From: a bacterium HR15
GTDB lineage: Bacteria; Armatimonadota; Fimbriimonadia; Fimbriimonadales; GBS-DC
Assembly (NCBI GenBank): GCA_002898555.1
Contig: BEHR01000004.1
Location: forward strand, 1-64,000
Length of the DNA: 64,000 nucleotides
Direction: 5' to 3'
Positions 44,936-52,197 of this stretch are shown here, one piece after another. Each line of letters starts with the position of its first letter. Position 1 is the stretch's first letter. A program made the translations under genes and the position numbers. The notes beneath the pieces are model-generated. The model was not told the origin of the DNA and ran no database searches. It saw only the letters and a list, made by a program, of their open reading frames with translations.

Positions 44936-45358
44936 TTACAGCCCGCGCAGAATCATCTCGATCGACTCCTTGTGCTGTGTCTCCTCTGAGATAATTTGCT
45001 GCAGGTCGTTCGCCAGCCCATAATCGCCCAGCTCCTCCGCCTGACGCAGTCGCTGCTTATAGCGTTCGATAGTGTCCACTTCGGCACGGAGCACATTCTC
45101 CAGCATCTGCCTCAGGTCGCCCGCAGTGGGCACAGGGGCAGGTGTGGTGGTCGGGGTGCCGCCCAGCGCTGCCACCTTGCTTGCCAGAAACTGGGCGTGG
45201 CGCAGCTCGTCAGGCACTTCGCGCAGGAAAAACTCCTTCATCTCCTCGCGATAGATGCCCGTGACGGTCGCGGCGTAGGTGATGTAAGTGATAATCGCCT
45301 GATACTCGTTCGCCAAATCCACATTCAGCCCTTCGATCAATGCTTCCTTCGTCGCCAT
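44936..45358 (-). CDS. Ferritin-like diiron protein
   Basis: 140 residues, four-helix bundle. Probable metal ligands: Glu in DLANEYQAIITYITYA, E..H in REVPDELRHAQFLASKVAAL, Glu in RAEVDTIERYKQR, and E..H in ISEETQHKESIEMIL. A T/P-rich linker separates helices 2 and 3. Bacterioferritin/Dps-like proteins of this type store or oxidise iron and protect DNA; the subfamily is unclear. It is divergent from the ubiquitin-like operon, with its ribosome site (CTGGAGG) inside the shared spacer. Confidence 0.8.
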   Translation of the reverse strand: MATKEALIEGLNVDLANEYQAIITYITYAATVTGIYREEMKEFFLREVPDELRHAQFLASKVAALGGTPTTTPAPVPTAGDLRQMLENVLRAEVDTIERYKQRLRQAEELGDYGLANDLQQIISEETQHKESIEMILRGL

Positions 45359-45474
45359 CTCACACCTCCAGGAGGGTCTATTCCATACCCCACTTGGGAT
45401 TCCTGCAAGATAGATATCCTGCCAAACGAGGATTTTTCGAACACCTCGCGGGAACTCTTGACAGCGATTTAGGG

Positions 45475-45480
45475 TATTAT
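45475..45480 (+). promoter_or_regulatory. TATTAT -10 of the ubiquitin-like conjugation operon
   Basis: AGGGTATTAT, 22 nt before ATG 45503, with AAGGAGGG as ribosome site. It is the only promoter-like element seen ahead of the five same-strand genes. Confidence 0.55.
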
Positions 45481-45502
45481 GAAAGCAAGGAGGGTTCTAA
45501 CG

Positions 45503-45712
45503 ATGAAGAACCAGAGTGCAGTTAAGGAAAAAGTCAAGCTGAACGGCGTCGAGTACGAGATCTCGCTCGCACCTGTTCTGCCTGAGACCACGAACGAGCC
45601 GTCTCGGAACCCAGCCATCATGCCTGCGGCACCGTCCACGCCCCAAGAGATCGTACGCCAAGCTCCTTCGGTGACGCAGCTCCCGCGTTGGGAAGACGGT
45701 GGCCTTCGCTAA
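45503..45712 (+). CDS. Candidate ubiquitin-like/tag protein ending Gly-Gly-Leu-Arg
   Basis: 69 residues from ATG 45503 (AAGGAGGG upstream). Residues 8-23 (KEKVKLNGVEYEISLA) could form a beta hairpin. Residues 25-60 are Pro/Ala/Thr-rich and look disordered. The C-terminus is PRWEDGGLR, with the di-glycine (G66-G67) followed by two residues, as in ubiquitin-like precursors that a JAMM or other peptidase must trim. The first-gene position before an E2, a JAMM-E1 fusion and accessory genes supports a modifier role. Against it: the chain is short and only half looks like a beta-grasp fold. It could instead be a disordered tag or an adaptor. Confidence 0.5.
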   Translation: MKNQSAVKEKVKLNGVEYEISLAPVLPETTNEPSRNPAIMPAAPSTPQEIVRQAPSVTQLPRWEDGGLR

Positions 45713-45744
45713 AGGCATGCCGCTGGGTCTTGAAGGTGGTCGGA

Positions 45745-46191
45745 ATGAACGCGCGTTTGCAACGCATCGCGACGGAGGCAGCCCTTGCTGCCGTTCACTA
45801 TTCACAGACGAAGCAAGCCTCCTTTGATGACGAGGCAGGCTGCTGGGTCATTATCCACGACTTCCCTCTCCCACGCGGATATAACTACTCCTCGACCGAT
45901 GTGTTGATTCTGCTACCGCCCAGCTATCCTCAGACCCCACCCGACTGGTTCTATGTGGATTACAACCTGCGATTGGCGAACGGGCAGCGCCCGCCCCATG
46001 TGTTCTATGGCGACACCTCCTACGATCCCAACCGGCACCAGTTCCAGGAGGAACCGCCCTCGCTGAAAGGCTGGACCGCCTGTTGCCTACATATTCACTC
46101 GTGGAAACCTGCTGCGAACCCGCTGGCAGGACACTCCCTGCTTAGTGTCTGCGAACTGATTCAGAAAGCGTTTGAACGCTGGCGACGCTAA
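45745..46191 (+). CDS. E2-like ubiquitin-conjugating-fold protein (prokaryotic E2 family E type)
   Basis: 148 residues. Features of the prokaryotic E2 family E: GCWVIIHDFPLPRGYNYSST, the strand DVLILLPPSYPQTPPDWFYV with its P-x-x-Y-P-x-x-P-P motif, and NLRLANGQRPP. The C-terminal half is KGWTACCLHIHSWKP with candidate catalytic C113/C114 next to H116 and H118, then NPLAGHSLLSVCELIQKAFE. In this family an E2-like protein receives the modifier from a ThiF-type E1. Start ATG 45745 with AAGGTGGT upstream, 32 nt after the previous stop. Confidence 0.8.
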   Translation: MNARLQRIATEAALAAVHYSQTKQASFDDEAGCWVIIHDFPLPRGYNYSSTDVLILLPPSYPQTPPDWFYVDYNLRLANGQRPPHVFYGDTSYDPNRHQFQEEPPSLKGWTACCLHIHSWKPAANPLAGHSLLSVCELIQKAFERWRR

Positions 46192-46192
46192 C

Positions 46193-46238
46193 GGGAGACA
46201 TCAGGCATTAGGAACGGCTCCCTGATGCCTGATCTCCC
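46193..46238 (+). promoter_or_regulatory. Imperfect hairpin between the E2 and E1 genes
   Basis: GGGAG-AC-ATCAGGCAT (46193-46208) pairs with ATGCCTGAT-CTCCC (46225-46238), with a 2-nt bulge and a 16-nt loop. No T-run follows, so processing or attenuation is more likely than full termination. Confidence 0.6.
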
Positions 46239-46251
46239 TCCCTGAAAGCCC

Positions 46252-47751
46252 ATGATGCAGCCATGGGGTGAAGTGCGAATCACGCGCTCGCTTTGGGCGC
46301 GGCTGGATGAGGTGCTTCTAACCGACCGAACGGTGGAGACGAAGTGCTTCATGCTCTGTCGCGTGCTGGAGCTACCGGGGCGAACGGTGTTCCTGGTGCG
46401 CGAGCTGATCGAAGTGCCGCCCGAGGGGTATGAAGAGCGCTCTGCCAGCCGGGTTATTACCCGGCGTGAATTCGTGCATCAGTTGCTGACACGCTGCGCC
46501 AACGAGGGTCTCTCCCTTTTGGAAGCTCACTCGCACCCCTGGGCGCCCCGACCACGGTTCTCTGCGATTGACCATCGCAGTGACTATCAGAAGTTCCTCG
46601 CTACCGAGAGGCTCTCGCCCCCCTTTCGGCACGGCACGCTTGTGTTCGGCTCCGACATGAGCTTCGACGGGCACATGTGGGACTATCTCCACCAGCAGAT
46701 CGTGCCGATTGAGCGAATTTGCATCGTGGGGATACCGTATGAGGCACGCTACATCGTCGGTGGTGCGCCTCCCGAACTGGACAAGGCGCAGCAGGAGCTG
46801 TACGACCGTCAGGTGCGCGCGCTGGGGGCAGCAGGGCAGGCGATCTTGAGCAACCTGCGCGTGGCGCTGGTGGGCGCAGGCGGGCTTGGCTCCCAGATGG
46901 CGCAAGCGTTGACCCTGTTAGGCGTTGGCGAGATTGTGTTGATTGACCCTGATCGGCTGGAACTTAGCAATCTGAATCGGGTGGTGGGAGCCACCTGGGC
47001 GCGTGCCTGCCGCCGATGGCGCAAGGTCAAAGCGCTGGCGCAGAGCCTTAATCGCACACGCCCACCCGATTCACCCGCGATTATCCCGCTGGCACAAGAT
47101 GCCCGCGTGCCCGACTTGTTGCCGGTGTTGCTGGAATGCGACCTGCTGATTGGCGCGGTGGATAGCGCGACGGTGCGCCAATACCTGAACCTCGTCGCGG
47201 TGTGTGCCCTGAAACCCTATCTGGATGCAGGAGTCGGTATTCGTGCCGAATCGGGGCGCATTGTGCAGGGCGGCGGGCAAGTACAAGTGGTGCTGCCGGG
47301 CGAGACCGCCTGCCTCGCCTGCGTCGGACACCTCGTGCGCCAGAGCGTGGAAGAGCAACTCACACCCGAACAGCGCGCGATGTCCATCCAACATGGCTAC
47401 ATTCAAGGCGAGCGGATACCGAACCCGCAAGTAGTGTTTCTGAACGGTGTTGTGGCGAACCTGCTGGCGTGGGAGTTCGTTAAACTCTGCACAGGTTGCT
47501 TGCCCGTGCAGCCCTATGTGTACTACGACCTGGTGAATCAGCAAGTGTTTCCTGCCCTTGCGGAGCGCCACCCGGACTGCTTTCTGTGCTCGGAGCAGGA
47601 GGGCAGCCTGCTGGCGACCGGTCTGGAGGGCATTTGCGGTTTCCTGACACCTGCACGACGCAGCCCGCCACCTGCTCCACGCCCAAGGAGCCAGCCGGTC
47701 CCACCTGACTCGTTTAACCCGTCGGACATGTCTGACCCGTCTAACTGTTAG
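46252..47751 (+). CDS. JAMM (JAB) peptidase fused to a ThiF-type E1 adenylyltransferase
   Basis: 499 residues. N-terminal JAB domain (1-170): candidate Glu at 29 and the JAMM zinc motif AHSHPWAPRPRFSAID (H93, H95, S104, D107). C-terminal E1 domain (185-450): nucleotide loop RVALVGAGGLGSQMAQAL (G208-G213), VLIDPDRLELSNLNR, DLLIGAVDSATVRQYL, zinc ligands C354/C357 and C443/C446 (CLAC, CFLC). A Pro/Ser-rich tail of about 30 residues follows. In related operons the peptidase trims or removes the modifier and the E1 adenylates its C-terminal Gly with ATP. It lies between the E2 and zinc-module genes. Confidence 0.88.
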   Translation: MMQPWGEVRITRSLWARLDEVLLTDRTVETKCFMLCRVLELPGRTVFLVRELIEVPPEGYEERSASRVITRREFVHQLLTRCANEGLSLLEAHSHPWAPRPRFSAIDHRSDYQKFLATERLSPPFRHGTLVFGSDMSFDGHMWDYLHQQIVPIERICIVGIPYEARYIVGGAPPELDKAQQELYDRQVRALGAAGQAILSNLRVALVGAGGLGSQMAQALTLLGVGEIVLIDPDRLELSNLNRVVGATWARACRRWRKVKALAQSLNRTRPPDSPAIIPLAQDARVPDLLPVLLECDLLIGAVDSATVRQYLNLVAVCALKPYLDAGVGIRAESGRIVQGGGQVQVVLPGETACLACVGHLVRQSVEEQLTPEQRAMSIQHGYIQGERIPNPQVVFLNGVVANLLAWEFVKLCTGCLPVQPYVYYDLVNQQVFPALAERHPDCFLCSEQEGSLLATGLEGICGFLTPARRSPPPAPRPRSQPVPPDSFNPSDMSDPSNC

Positions 47752-47759
47752 AAACTACA

Positions 47760-48239
47760 ATGAAACCTATTCCGCCGAATCGTCGCTGGGAAGAACACAA
47801 GGTACAGCACCCGGAAGCGAGGCTTCCTGCACCATCGGACGAAATCTGCGTGATGGGGGCGCTCGCGGAGCCACCTATTATTCTCGCACGTTACGCGGGC
47901 ACATGCCCGGCTTGCCGTCATGTCATCCTGCCCGGCATGCCCATTACGCGCCATGCCCACGCCCATCGCTGGGTGCATGCCGAGTGTCGCAACGCCCCCC
48001 TCGCCCCCAGTTTCCCCGCGCGCTACCACGGTGTCTGCCGTGCCTGCCAACAGCCGATCCATGTGGGTGAGTTCATCGCTCGCGATGCCGATTACGGCTG
48101 GGTACATCACCAGTGCCTGCGCAACCATCACCTCTCTATCGATAGAGAGGCAGTGCTGGCGGAAATCGACGCTATTATCCGCGAGCTGATGAACATGCTT
48201 GAGGAGGTTGAGGGGGGGAGTGAGTTCAATGGCAGGTAG
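47760..48239 (+). CDS. Protein with two tandem CCHC zinc modules and N-terminal PIPPNRRW motif
   Basis: 159 residues. The N-terminus MKPIPPNRRW is shared with the next protein. Two similar modules: YAGTCPACRHVILPGMPI ... WVHAEC (C49, C52, H73, C76) and YHGVCRACQQPIHVGEFI ... WVHHQC (C93, C96, H116, C119). The layout Y-x-G-x-C-x2-C-x3-I-x2-G-x-x-I ... W-V-H-x2-C is a treble-clef-like zinc finger. A C-terminal acidic helix (AVLAEIDAIIRELMNMLEEV) follows. It starts 8 nt after the E1 stop. It could be a substrate adaptor or E3-like factor of the conjugation system; that is inference, and it is not a recognisable RING. Confidence 0.65.
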   Translation: MKPIPPNRRWEEHKVQHPEARLPAPSDEICVMGALAEPPIILARYAGTCPACRHVILPGMPITRHAHAHRWVHAECRNAPLAPSFPARYHGVCRACQQPIHVGEFIARDADYGWVHHQCLRNHHLSIDREAVLAEIDAIIRELMNMLEEVEGGSEFNGR

Positions 48240-48720
48240 ACCCATCCCCCCAAACCGCCGCTGGAGGCAGAATCGGTTGCCTCGAACCCCACCGCCTGAG
48301 CCGAGCACGCGAGAAGTCCCACCAGATGATCTGCTCTGGAACTACATCCTCATTTCATCGCATCGCCGCCCTGCACGCCGAAGATCATGGGCACAAAGTA
48401 TCCTCTGGGGCATCCTCCAGATCGCGCTCATCTTCGCGCTCTCTTGGAGCATCGGCGAATTGCTGGGGTTTCTATCGCCCCATAAAGATTCGCCTCCTAT
48501 CCTCACGATACATCCATCCGCACCGAGCACGGATGACCCTGCTCTCCATGAAGATTCGCCCCAGGCAACGGACGACCCCACTCTTCATGAAGATTCGCCC
48601 CAGGCAACGGATGACCCTGCTCTCCACGAAGATTCGCCCCAGGCAACGGATGACCCCGCTCTCCATGAAGATTCGCCCCAGGTAACGGAAGCGCCATCAA
48701 ACACGGAGACAACGCCATAG
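48229..48720 (+). CDS. Single-pass membrane protein with PIPPNRRW motif and four 13-residue repeats
   Basis: 163 residues from ATG 48229 (GGGGGAG upstream), overlapping the previous gene by 11 nt. Order: MAGRPIPPNRRW, a basic Pro-rich segment, one transmembrane helix at about 56-82 (SILWGILQIALIFALSWSIG), then an acidic tail with four repeats (DDPALHEDSPQAT and variants) at about 102-153. The positive N-terminal side suggests N-in, so the repeats would face outward. No lysine-rich acceptor region is evident. Possible roles: membrane anchor for the conjugation machinery, or its substrate. Confidence 0.65.
   Translation: MAGRPIPPNRRWRQNRLPRTPPPEPSTREVPPDDLLWNYILISSHRRPARRRSWAQSILWGILQIALIFALSWSIGELLGFLSPHKDSPPILTIHPSAPSTDDPALHEDSPQATDDPTLHEDSPQATDDPALHEDSPQATDDPALHEDSPQVTEAPSNTETTP
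48532..48687. repeat. Four tandem 39-bp units
   Basis: GAYGACCCYRCTCTYCAYGA followed by AGATTCGCCCCAGGYAACG, four times in frame. Third-position differences between units show that the repeats are not freshly amplified. Confidence 0.9.
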
Positions 48721-48757
48721 TTTCAGGAACGCTGTGCATTTTATCCACACCTTGCCC

Positions 48758-50632
48758 TCATACTTCCTGGAGAAGCGAACGGGCGACCCGCGCTGCCAGC
48801 ATCATAATGGTGATCTGTGGATTGACCACTGTCGGCGTGGGGATAAGGGAGGCGTCCGCGACCCAGAGATGTGTTTGCCCGCGCACCCGACCGAAGCTAT
48901 CCACCGGGCAGCGGTTCGCATCCTCGCCCAGACAGCAGGTGCCGCCCGGATGATACGCGCTTAGGTTCAAATAACGAGCATCGCTGGTAAGCAACGAGTT
49001 GAGATCGTTGGGGGTTTCAAGCTGCTCCGCGCCGGGCAGATCGGTATAGACGCACTCAGCGCCTGCCGCAAAGAAAATCTGCGCCGCGCGTGCGATTCCA
49101 TGCAGTATCCGCTGCGCATCTGCCTGATGCAATCGGTAGACGATGAGCGGTTCGCTCGCGCCCGGCAGGCACACGATGCGTCCCTCACTGTGTTCATCGG
49201 CGGTCAGCACGCCCACCCCAGCCAGATGAGCAACTGATTCCAGCAAACGCTGGTGATCGGGGCCCCATCCTGGCAAGGGATGTAGCCCATATCCGATTGC
49301 CAGTGGGGGAAAAGTCGCCTCTATCAAAGTGCCCTGCTCAATCCATTCGGTGACCCCGTACGATTGCATCACTCCGCTCCAGCCGTTGACCGCCTCAGGC
49401 ATCCGGGAAAACACGCTCACGGAGGGGTGAATGTGCAGATTACGCCCGATGCGAGGATGGCGCACACCCGATCGGCGCAGGATCCACGGCGTGTAGATGG
49501 CGCCCGCACTCAATACCACATGGTTCGCCAGCAGGCGAAAATGCCCTCCTGCAGGGGTCAACACCACGCCCTCCACACCCACCGCCCGCTCGCCCTCAAA
49601 GAGCACACGCTCCACACGGCAACAGGTGAAGATGGTCGCGTCATGTCTCTGTGCAGGCTGCAACATGCTGAAGCGCATATCCAGTTTTGCGTCGCGCGGG
49701 CAGATGAGAGCGCACACTCCCGTGCCATGGCAGTCGCGTTGCGGGCGATTCAGGGGCTGATGACGCACGCTTAGTCGCTCGGCTCCACGCCGAACCACCT
49801 GCCCGTTTCCGCCCAGCACTTCGTCCGCAACGGGTGCAATGCACAGTTCCTGCTCGATCCAGTCAAACAGTGGCTCCACTTCCGCAGGCGCCATGCCTTG
49901 CACACCAAACTCGTTCCTCCATCGCTCCAGCACAAAATGTGGGGTGCGGAAGCATGTGCCCGAGTTGACCACCGTCGTACCGCCCACCGTTCGCCCCATC
50001 GGCATCATCACGGGTGGCATGCCGAACGCAAGCGTGAAGCCGTTTTGCCGATAGAAGCGTCGTGCCCGCTCCAGCAGAGGGAGCTGGGTATGGGTGCGCG
50101 TGGCTAATTCACCTTCCTCCACCAGCGCGACGCGCAGCCCCGCTTCGCTCAGGCAACGCGCTACGGTTGCCCCACCTGCGCCTGTACCAACCACGACCAC
50201 ATCATAGCGCGCTTCGAAGCCCCCCGACGGCACTTCCACGCAGAGCGACGCCTCCGGTGGTGGCGGCGCTGAGGGTTGTTTATAGGCACGAATGCCATAC
50301 CCCAGACGCCGGGTCAGCCCCTCCGAGGAGAGATAGACCACACCACAAAGCCCTTTCACGAGCCGCAGTATCATCATCCCATAGGGATGGCGCACTGTTT
50401 GCACAAAGCGCGTCAACGATTTCTCTGGCAGCCCACTCAGCGGCTTCAACGATCGGGAGAGCAGGGGCAGGGCATCGCAAGCCGTTATCAGCGCGCCTAA
50501 CATCCGCTGCACATTGGGATCCAACTGGGAGAACCACTGTTCAAACACGGCGCGTGCTTCTGCCTCCACCTGCTCATCCTGCCCAAACAGGTCCTGCCCC
50601 AGCCTTGAGAGCACACGATAGAGACGCGACAT
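48758..50632 (-). CDS. GMC-family FAD oxidoreductase
   Basis: 624 residues. An N-terminal helical extension of about 110 residues precedes the FAD loop VVVVGTGAGGATVARCLSEA (residues 146 onward). Next come GRTVGGTTVVNSGTCFRTP (flavin-attachment loop region), CHGTGVCALICPRDAK, LSAGAIYTPWILRRSG and the C-terminal active-site/FAD block YHPGGTCCLGED ... DASLIPTPTVVNPQITIMML. Layout and size resemble long-chain alcohol oxidases and cholesterol-oxidase-like enzymes; the substrate is unknown. It is 3 nt behind the CrtC-like gene. Confidence 0.88.
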   Translation of the reverse strand: MSRLYRVLSRLGQDLFGQDEQVEAEARAVFEQWFSQLDPNVQRMLGALITACDALPLLSRSLKPLSGLPEKSLTRFVQTVRHPYGMMILRLVKGLCGVVYLSSEGLTRRLGYGIRAYKQPSAPPPPEASLCVEVPSGGFEARYDVVVVGTGAGGATVARCLSEAGLRVALVEEGELATRTHTQLPLLERARRFYRQNGFTLAFGMPPVMMPMGRTVGGTTVVNSGTCFRTPHFVLERWRNEFGVQGMAPAEVEPLFDWIEQELCIAPVADEVLGGNGQVVRRGAERLSVRHQPLNRPQRDCHGTGVCALICPRDAKLDMRFSMLQPAQRHDATIFTCCRVERVLFEGERAVGVEGVVLTPAGGHFRLLANHVVLSAGAIYTPWILRRSGVRHPRIGRNLHIHPSVSVFSRMPEAVNGWSGVMQSYGVTEWIEQGTLIEATFPPLAIGYGLHPLPGWGPDHQRLLESVAHLAGVGVLTADEHSEGRIVCLPGASEPLIVYRLHQADAQRILHGIARAAQIFFAAGAECVYTDLPGAEQLETPNDLNSLLTSDARYLNLSAYHPGGTCCLGEDANRCPVDSFGRVRGQTHLWVADASLIPTPTVVNPQITIMMLAARVARSLLQEV

Positions 50633-50635
50633 CGC

Positions 50636-51694
50636 TTAGACCCACCTTTCGATTCGTGCGTCGGGCACAGGCTCTACCCATTCGATGGCACAGGTATCGC
50701 GGGCTTGCAGGCTGAGCACTATCTGCCAGTGATCGCCCGACCATTTGGCGAGCTGGAGCGTAGCGCGCCCGATTTTGGTGTTGTGGCACCAGCGGTGCGA
50801 ACCGTCGGGATCGGTGTAGCACGCGCCCAGAATCTGATCGGGATGCGCATGGCACTCGCCGACCAGACGCCAGTCGCCCTCTATGGCTTCAAATCGCCAG
50901 CTGCCGACCTGCTGCGCAACATTCTGCTGCGGAACAAGCGTGCGCCAGCGGTGGGTGAAGAAACAGGTCTCCGCAGTACGCAGATAGAGCATGCGCAACG
51001 GCGGAGTTAACCAGCGTCCAAAGCGCACCTGCACCTCCAGCCCTTCAAAAACGGCGTCGGGCGCTTTATCAAAGGCGTTGCAGTGCGCCCAGATCCATCG
51101 TTCAGCATAGCGCGTGCCCCAGATATGGGCTTGCTGCGCCGGTGCTTCTCGAACCTGCCAGCAGTGTTCACCCCAGCTCAGCGTGCCACTCACCCGCACA
51201 TTCCAGTGGGGTGACACATACTTGGTGCGTGGAAAGCGCGTTCGATACATCCAGCGCATCGGAAACAGCCCAACTGCCGAATCGCCCGGCTCCCACTGCA
51301 ACGCCCACTGCAAAGGCTGTCCATCCACTATCAGACTGCCCGACGCTGTGGTGTGCGTAAGCTCGCCAGCGTCGCCGATTCGTATCGGGAACCCCTTGCA
51401 CCAGCGTACCGTGGAGATAGGCGCCGCCCACTTTGCCCCCCGGCTGCGGGCAGGAGCATCGGCACAAAAAATAAATGCCCACACCTCACCGATGGGCGAT
51501 GCCCTGGCAGGCGCAGTCAAAGTATAGCGGATCCAAAGAGCAGAGGGTCGTGATGTACCCCATGCATCGATCGCCTCATCCTGCACGGACCGCTTTGCAT
51601 TCAATTTGAGGAAGTAGACCTCGTAAAAAGGCGACTGCCCATGCCAGCGAGGCAGATTCCAGAAAAGCGAGTCTCCCAACTCAGGCAGGTTCAT
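50636..51694 (-). CDS. CrtC/AttH-like lipocalin-fold protein (putative hydratase or cyclase)
   Basis: About 352 residues from [20 protein letters not shown]; this ATG overlaps the stop of the upstream gene (ATGA). The pattern W-N-x-P ... FYEVYFLKLN ... WALQWEPGD ... HIWGTRYAERWIWAHCNAFD resembles carotenoid 1,2-hydratase/AttH-type and tocopherol-cyclase-like proteins, two linked lipocalin barrels acting on isoprenoid lipids. No signal peptide. With the membrane protein upstream and the GMC oxidoreductase downstream it suggests a small lipid-modification operon. The family call is by pattern only. Confidence 0.55.
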   Translation of the reverse strand: MNLPELGDSLFWNLPRWHGQSPFYEVYFLKLNAKRSVQDEAIDAWGTSRPSALWIRYTLTAPARASPIGEVWAFIFCADAPARSRGAKWAAPISTVRWCKGFPIRIGDAGELTHTTASGSLIVDGQPLQWALQWEPGDSAVGLFPMRWMYRTRFPRTKYVSPHWNVRVSGTLSWGEHCWQVREAPAQQAHIWGTRYAERWIWAHCNAFDKAPDAVFEGLEVQVRFGRWLTPPLRMLYLRTAETCFFTHRWRTLVPQQNVAQQVGSWRFEAIEGDWRLVGECHAHPDQILGACYTDPDGSHRWCHNTKIGRATLQLAKWSGDHWQIVLSLQARDTCAIEWVEPVPDARIERWV

Positions 51695-52128
51695 CGGGCC
51701 CGCCCTCCCGATGAAGCCTCCTGCACCAACACCTGCCGGCACCCGAACACCACCAGCGCGATAATCCCATCTACGATGAAGTTAAGCAGGTAGATGAAGT
51801 AGGGAGCAACTTGCCAGTAAAACAGCAGCGCCAACAGCGAGGAGCTGAGCTTGCCAACGGCGAGCACCATCAGCAGCGCGGGACGCGCAGGCGTAGGCTG
51901 GGCGCCCCAAAACGCTAACACAGTCACCATCACCATAAAAGCGACCGCCAACACACGCCAGAAGCCATCCTCCCCTTCGGACGGCAGTTGGGTCCAGCCC
52001 AGCGCAACACCCCACTGGCTGAAATAGCCCACCGTTGCCGATGGCGCAAAGGCGAACAGCAGTCCGAACGCCAGAAAGCCTGCACCAAGTAATCGCAATA
52101 TCCAGACTGCAACCGTTGCCGACCGCAT
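51691..52128 (-). CDS. Small four-helix membrane protein
   Basis: 145 residues with four hydrophobic segments ([76 protein letters not shown]). Family not recognised; the layout is DoxX-like or DUF4345-like. First gene of the three-gene minus-strand operon with the CrtC-like and GMC genes, and divergent from pdxS. Confidence 0.65.
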   Translation of the reverse strand: MRSATVAVWILRLLGAGFLAFGLLFAFAPSATVGYFSQWGVALGWTQLPSEGEDGFWRVLAVAFMVMVTVLAFWGAQPTPARPALLMVLAVGKLSSSLLALLFYWQVAPYFIYLLNFIVDGIIALVVFGCRQVLVQEASSGGRAR

Positions 52129-52181
52129 CGCACGATAATCTTCTCGTGCGGGGGCGCGATTCCTGCCCTCGCACCAAGGGG

Positions 52182-52187
52182 TATAAT
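52182..52187 (+). promoter_or_regulatory. TATAAT -10 of pdxS
   Basis: AGGGGTATAAT, ending 10 nt before ATG 52198. Confidence 0.65.
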
Positions 52188-52197
52188 CCTAATTGCT

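Noticed and set aside
45503-45712. Canonical ubiquitin or ThiS/MoaD fold
   Set aside because: Only one hairpin is evident and the middle is disordered-looking; kept as a candidate modifier on the basis of GG and operon position, not fold.
47760-48239. RING-type E3 ligase
   Set aside because: Each module has only four zinc ligands (C-C-H-C) and no cross-brace pattern, so RING cannot be claimed.
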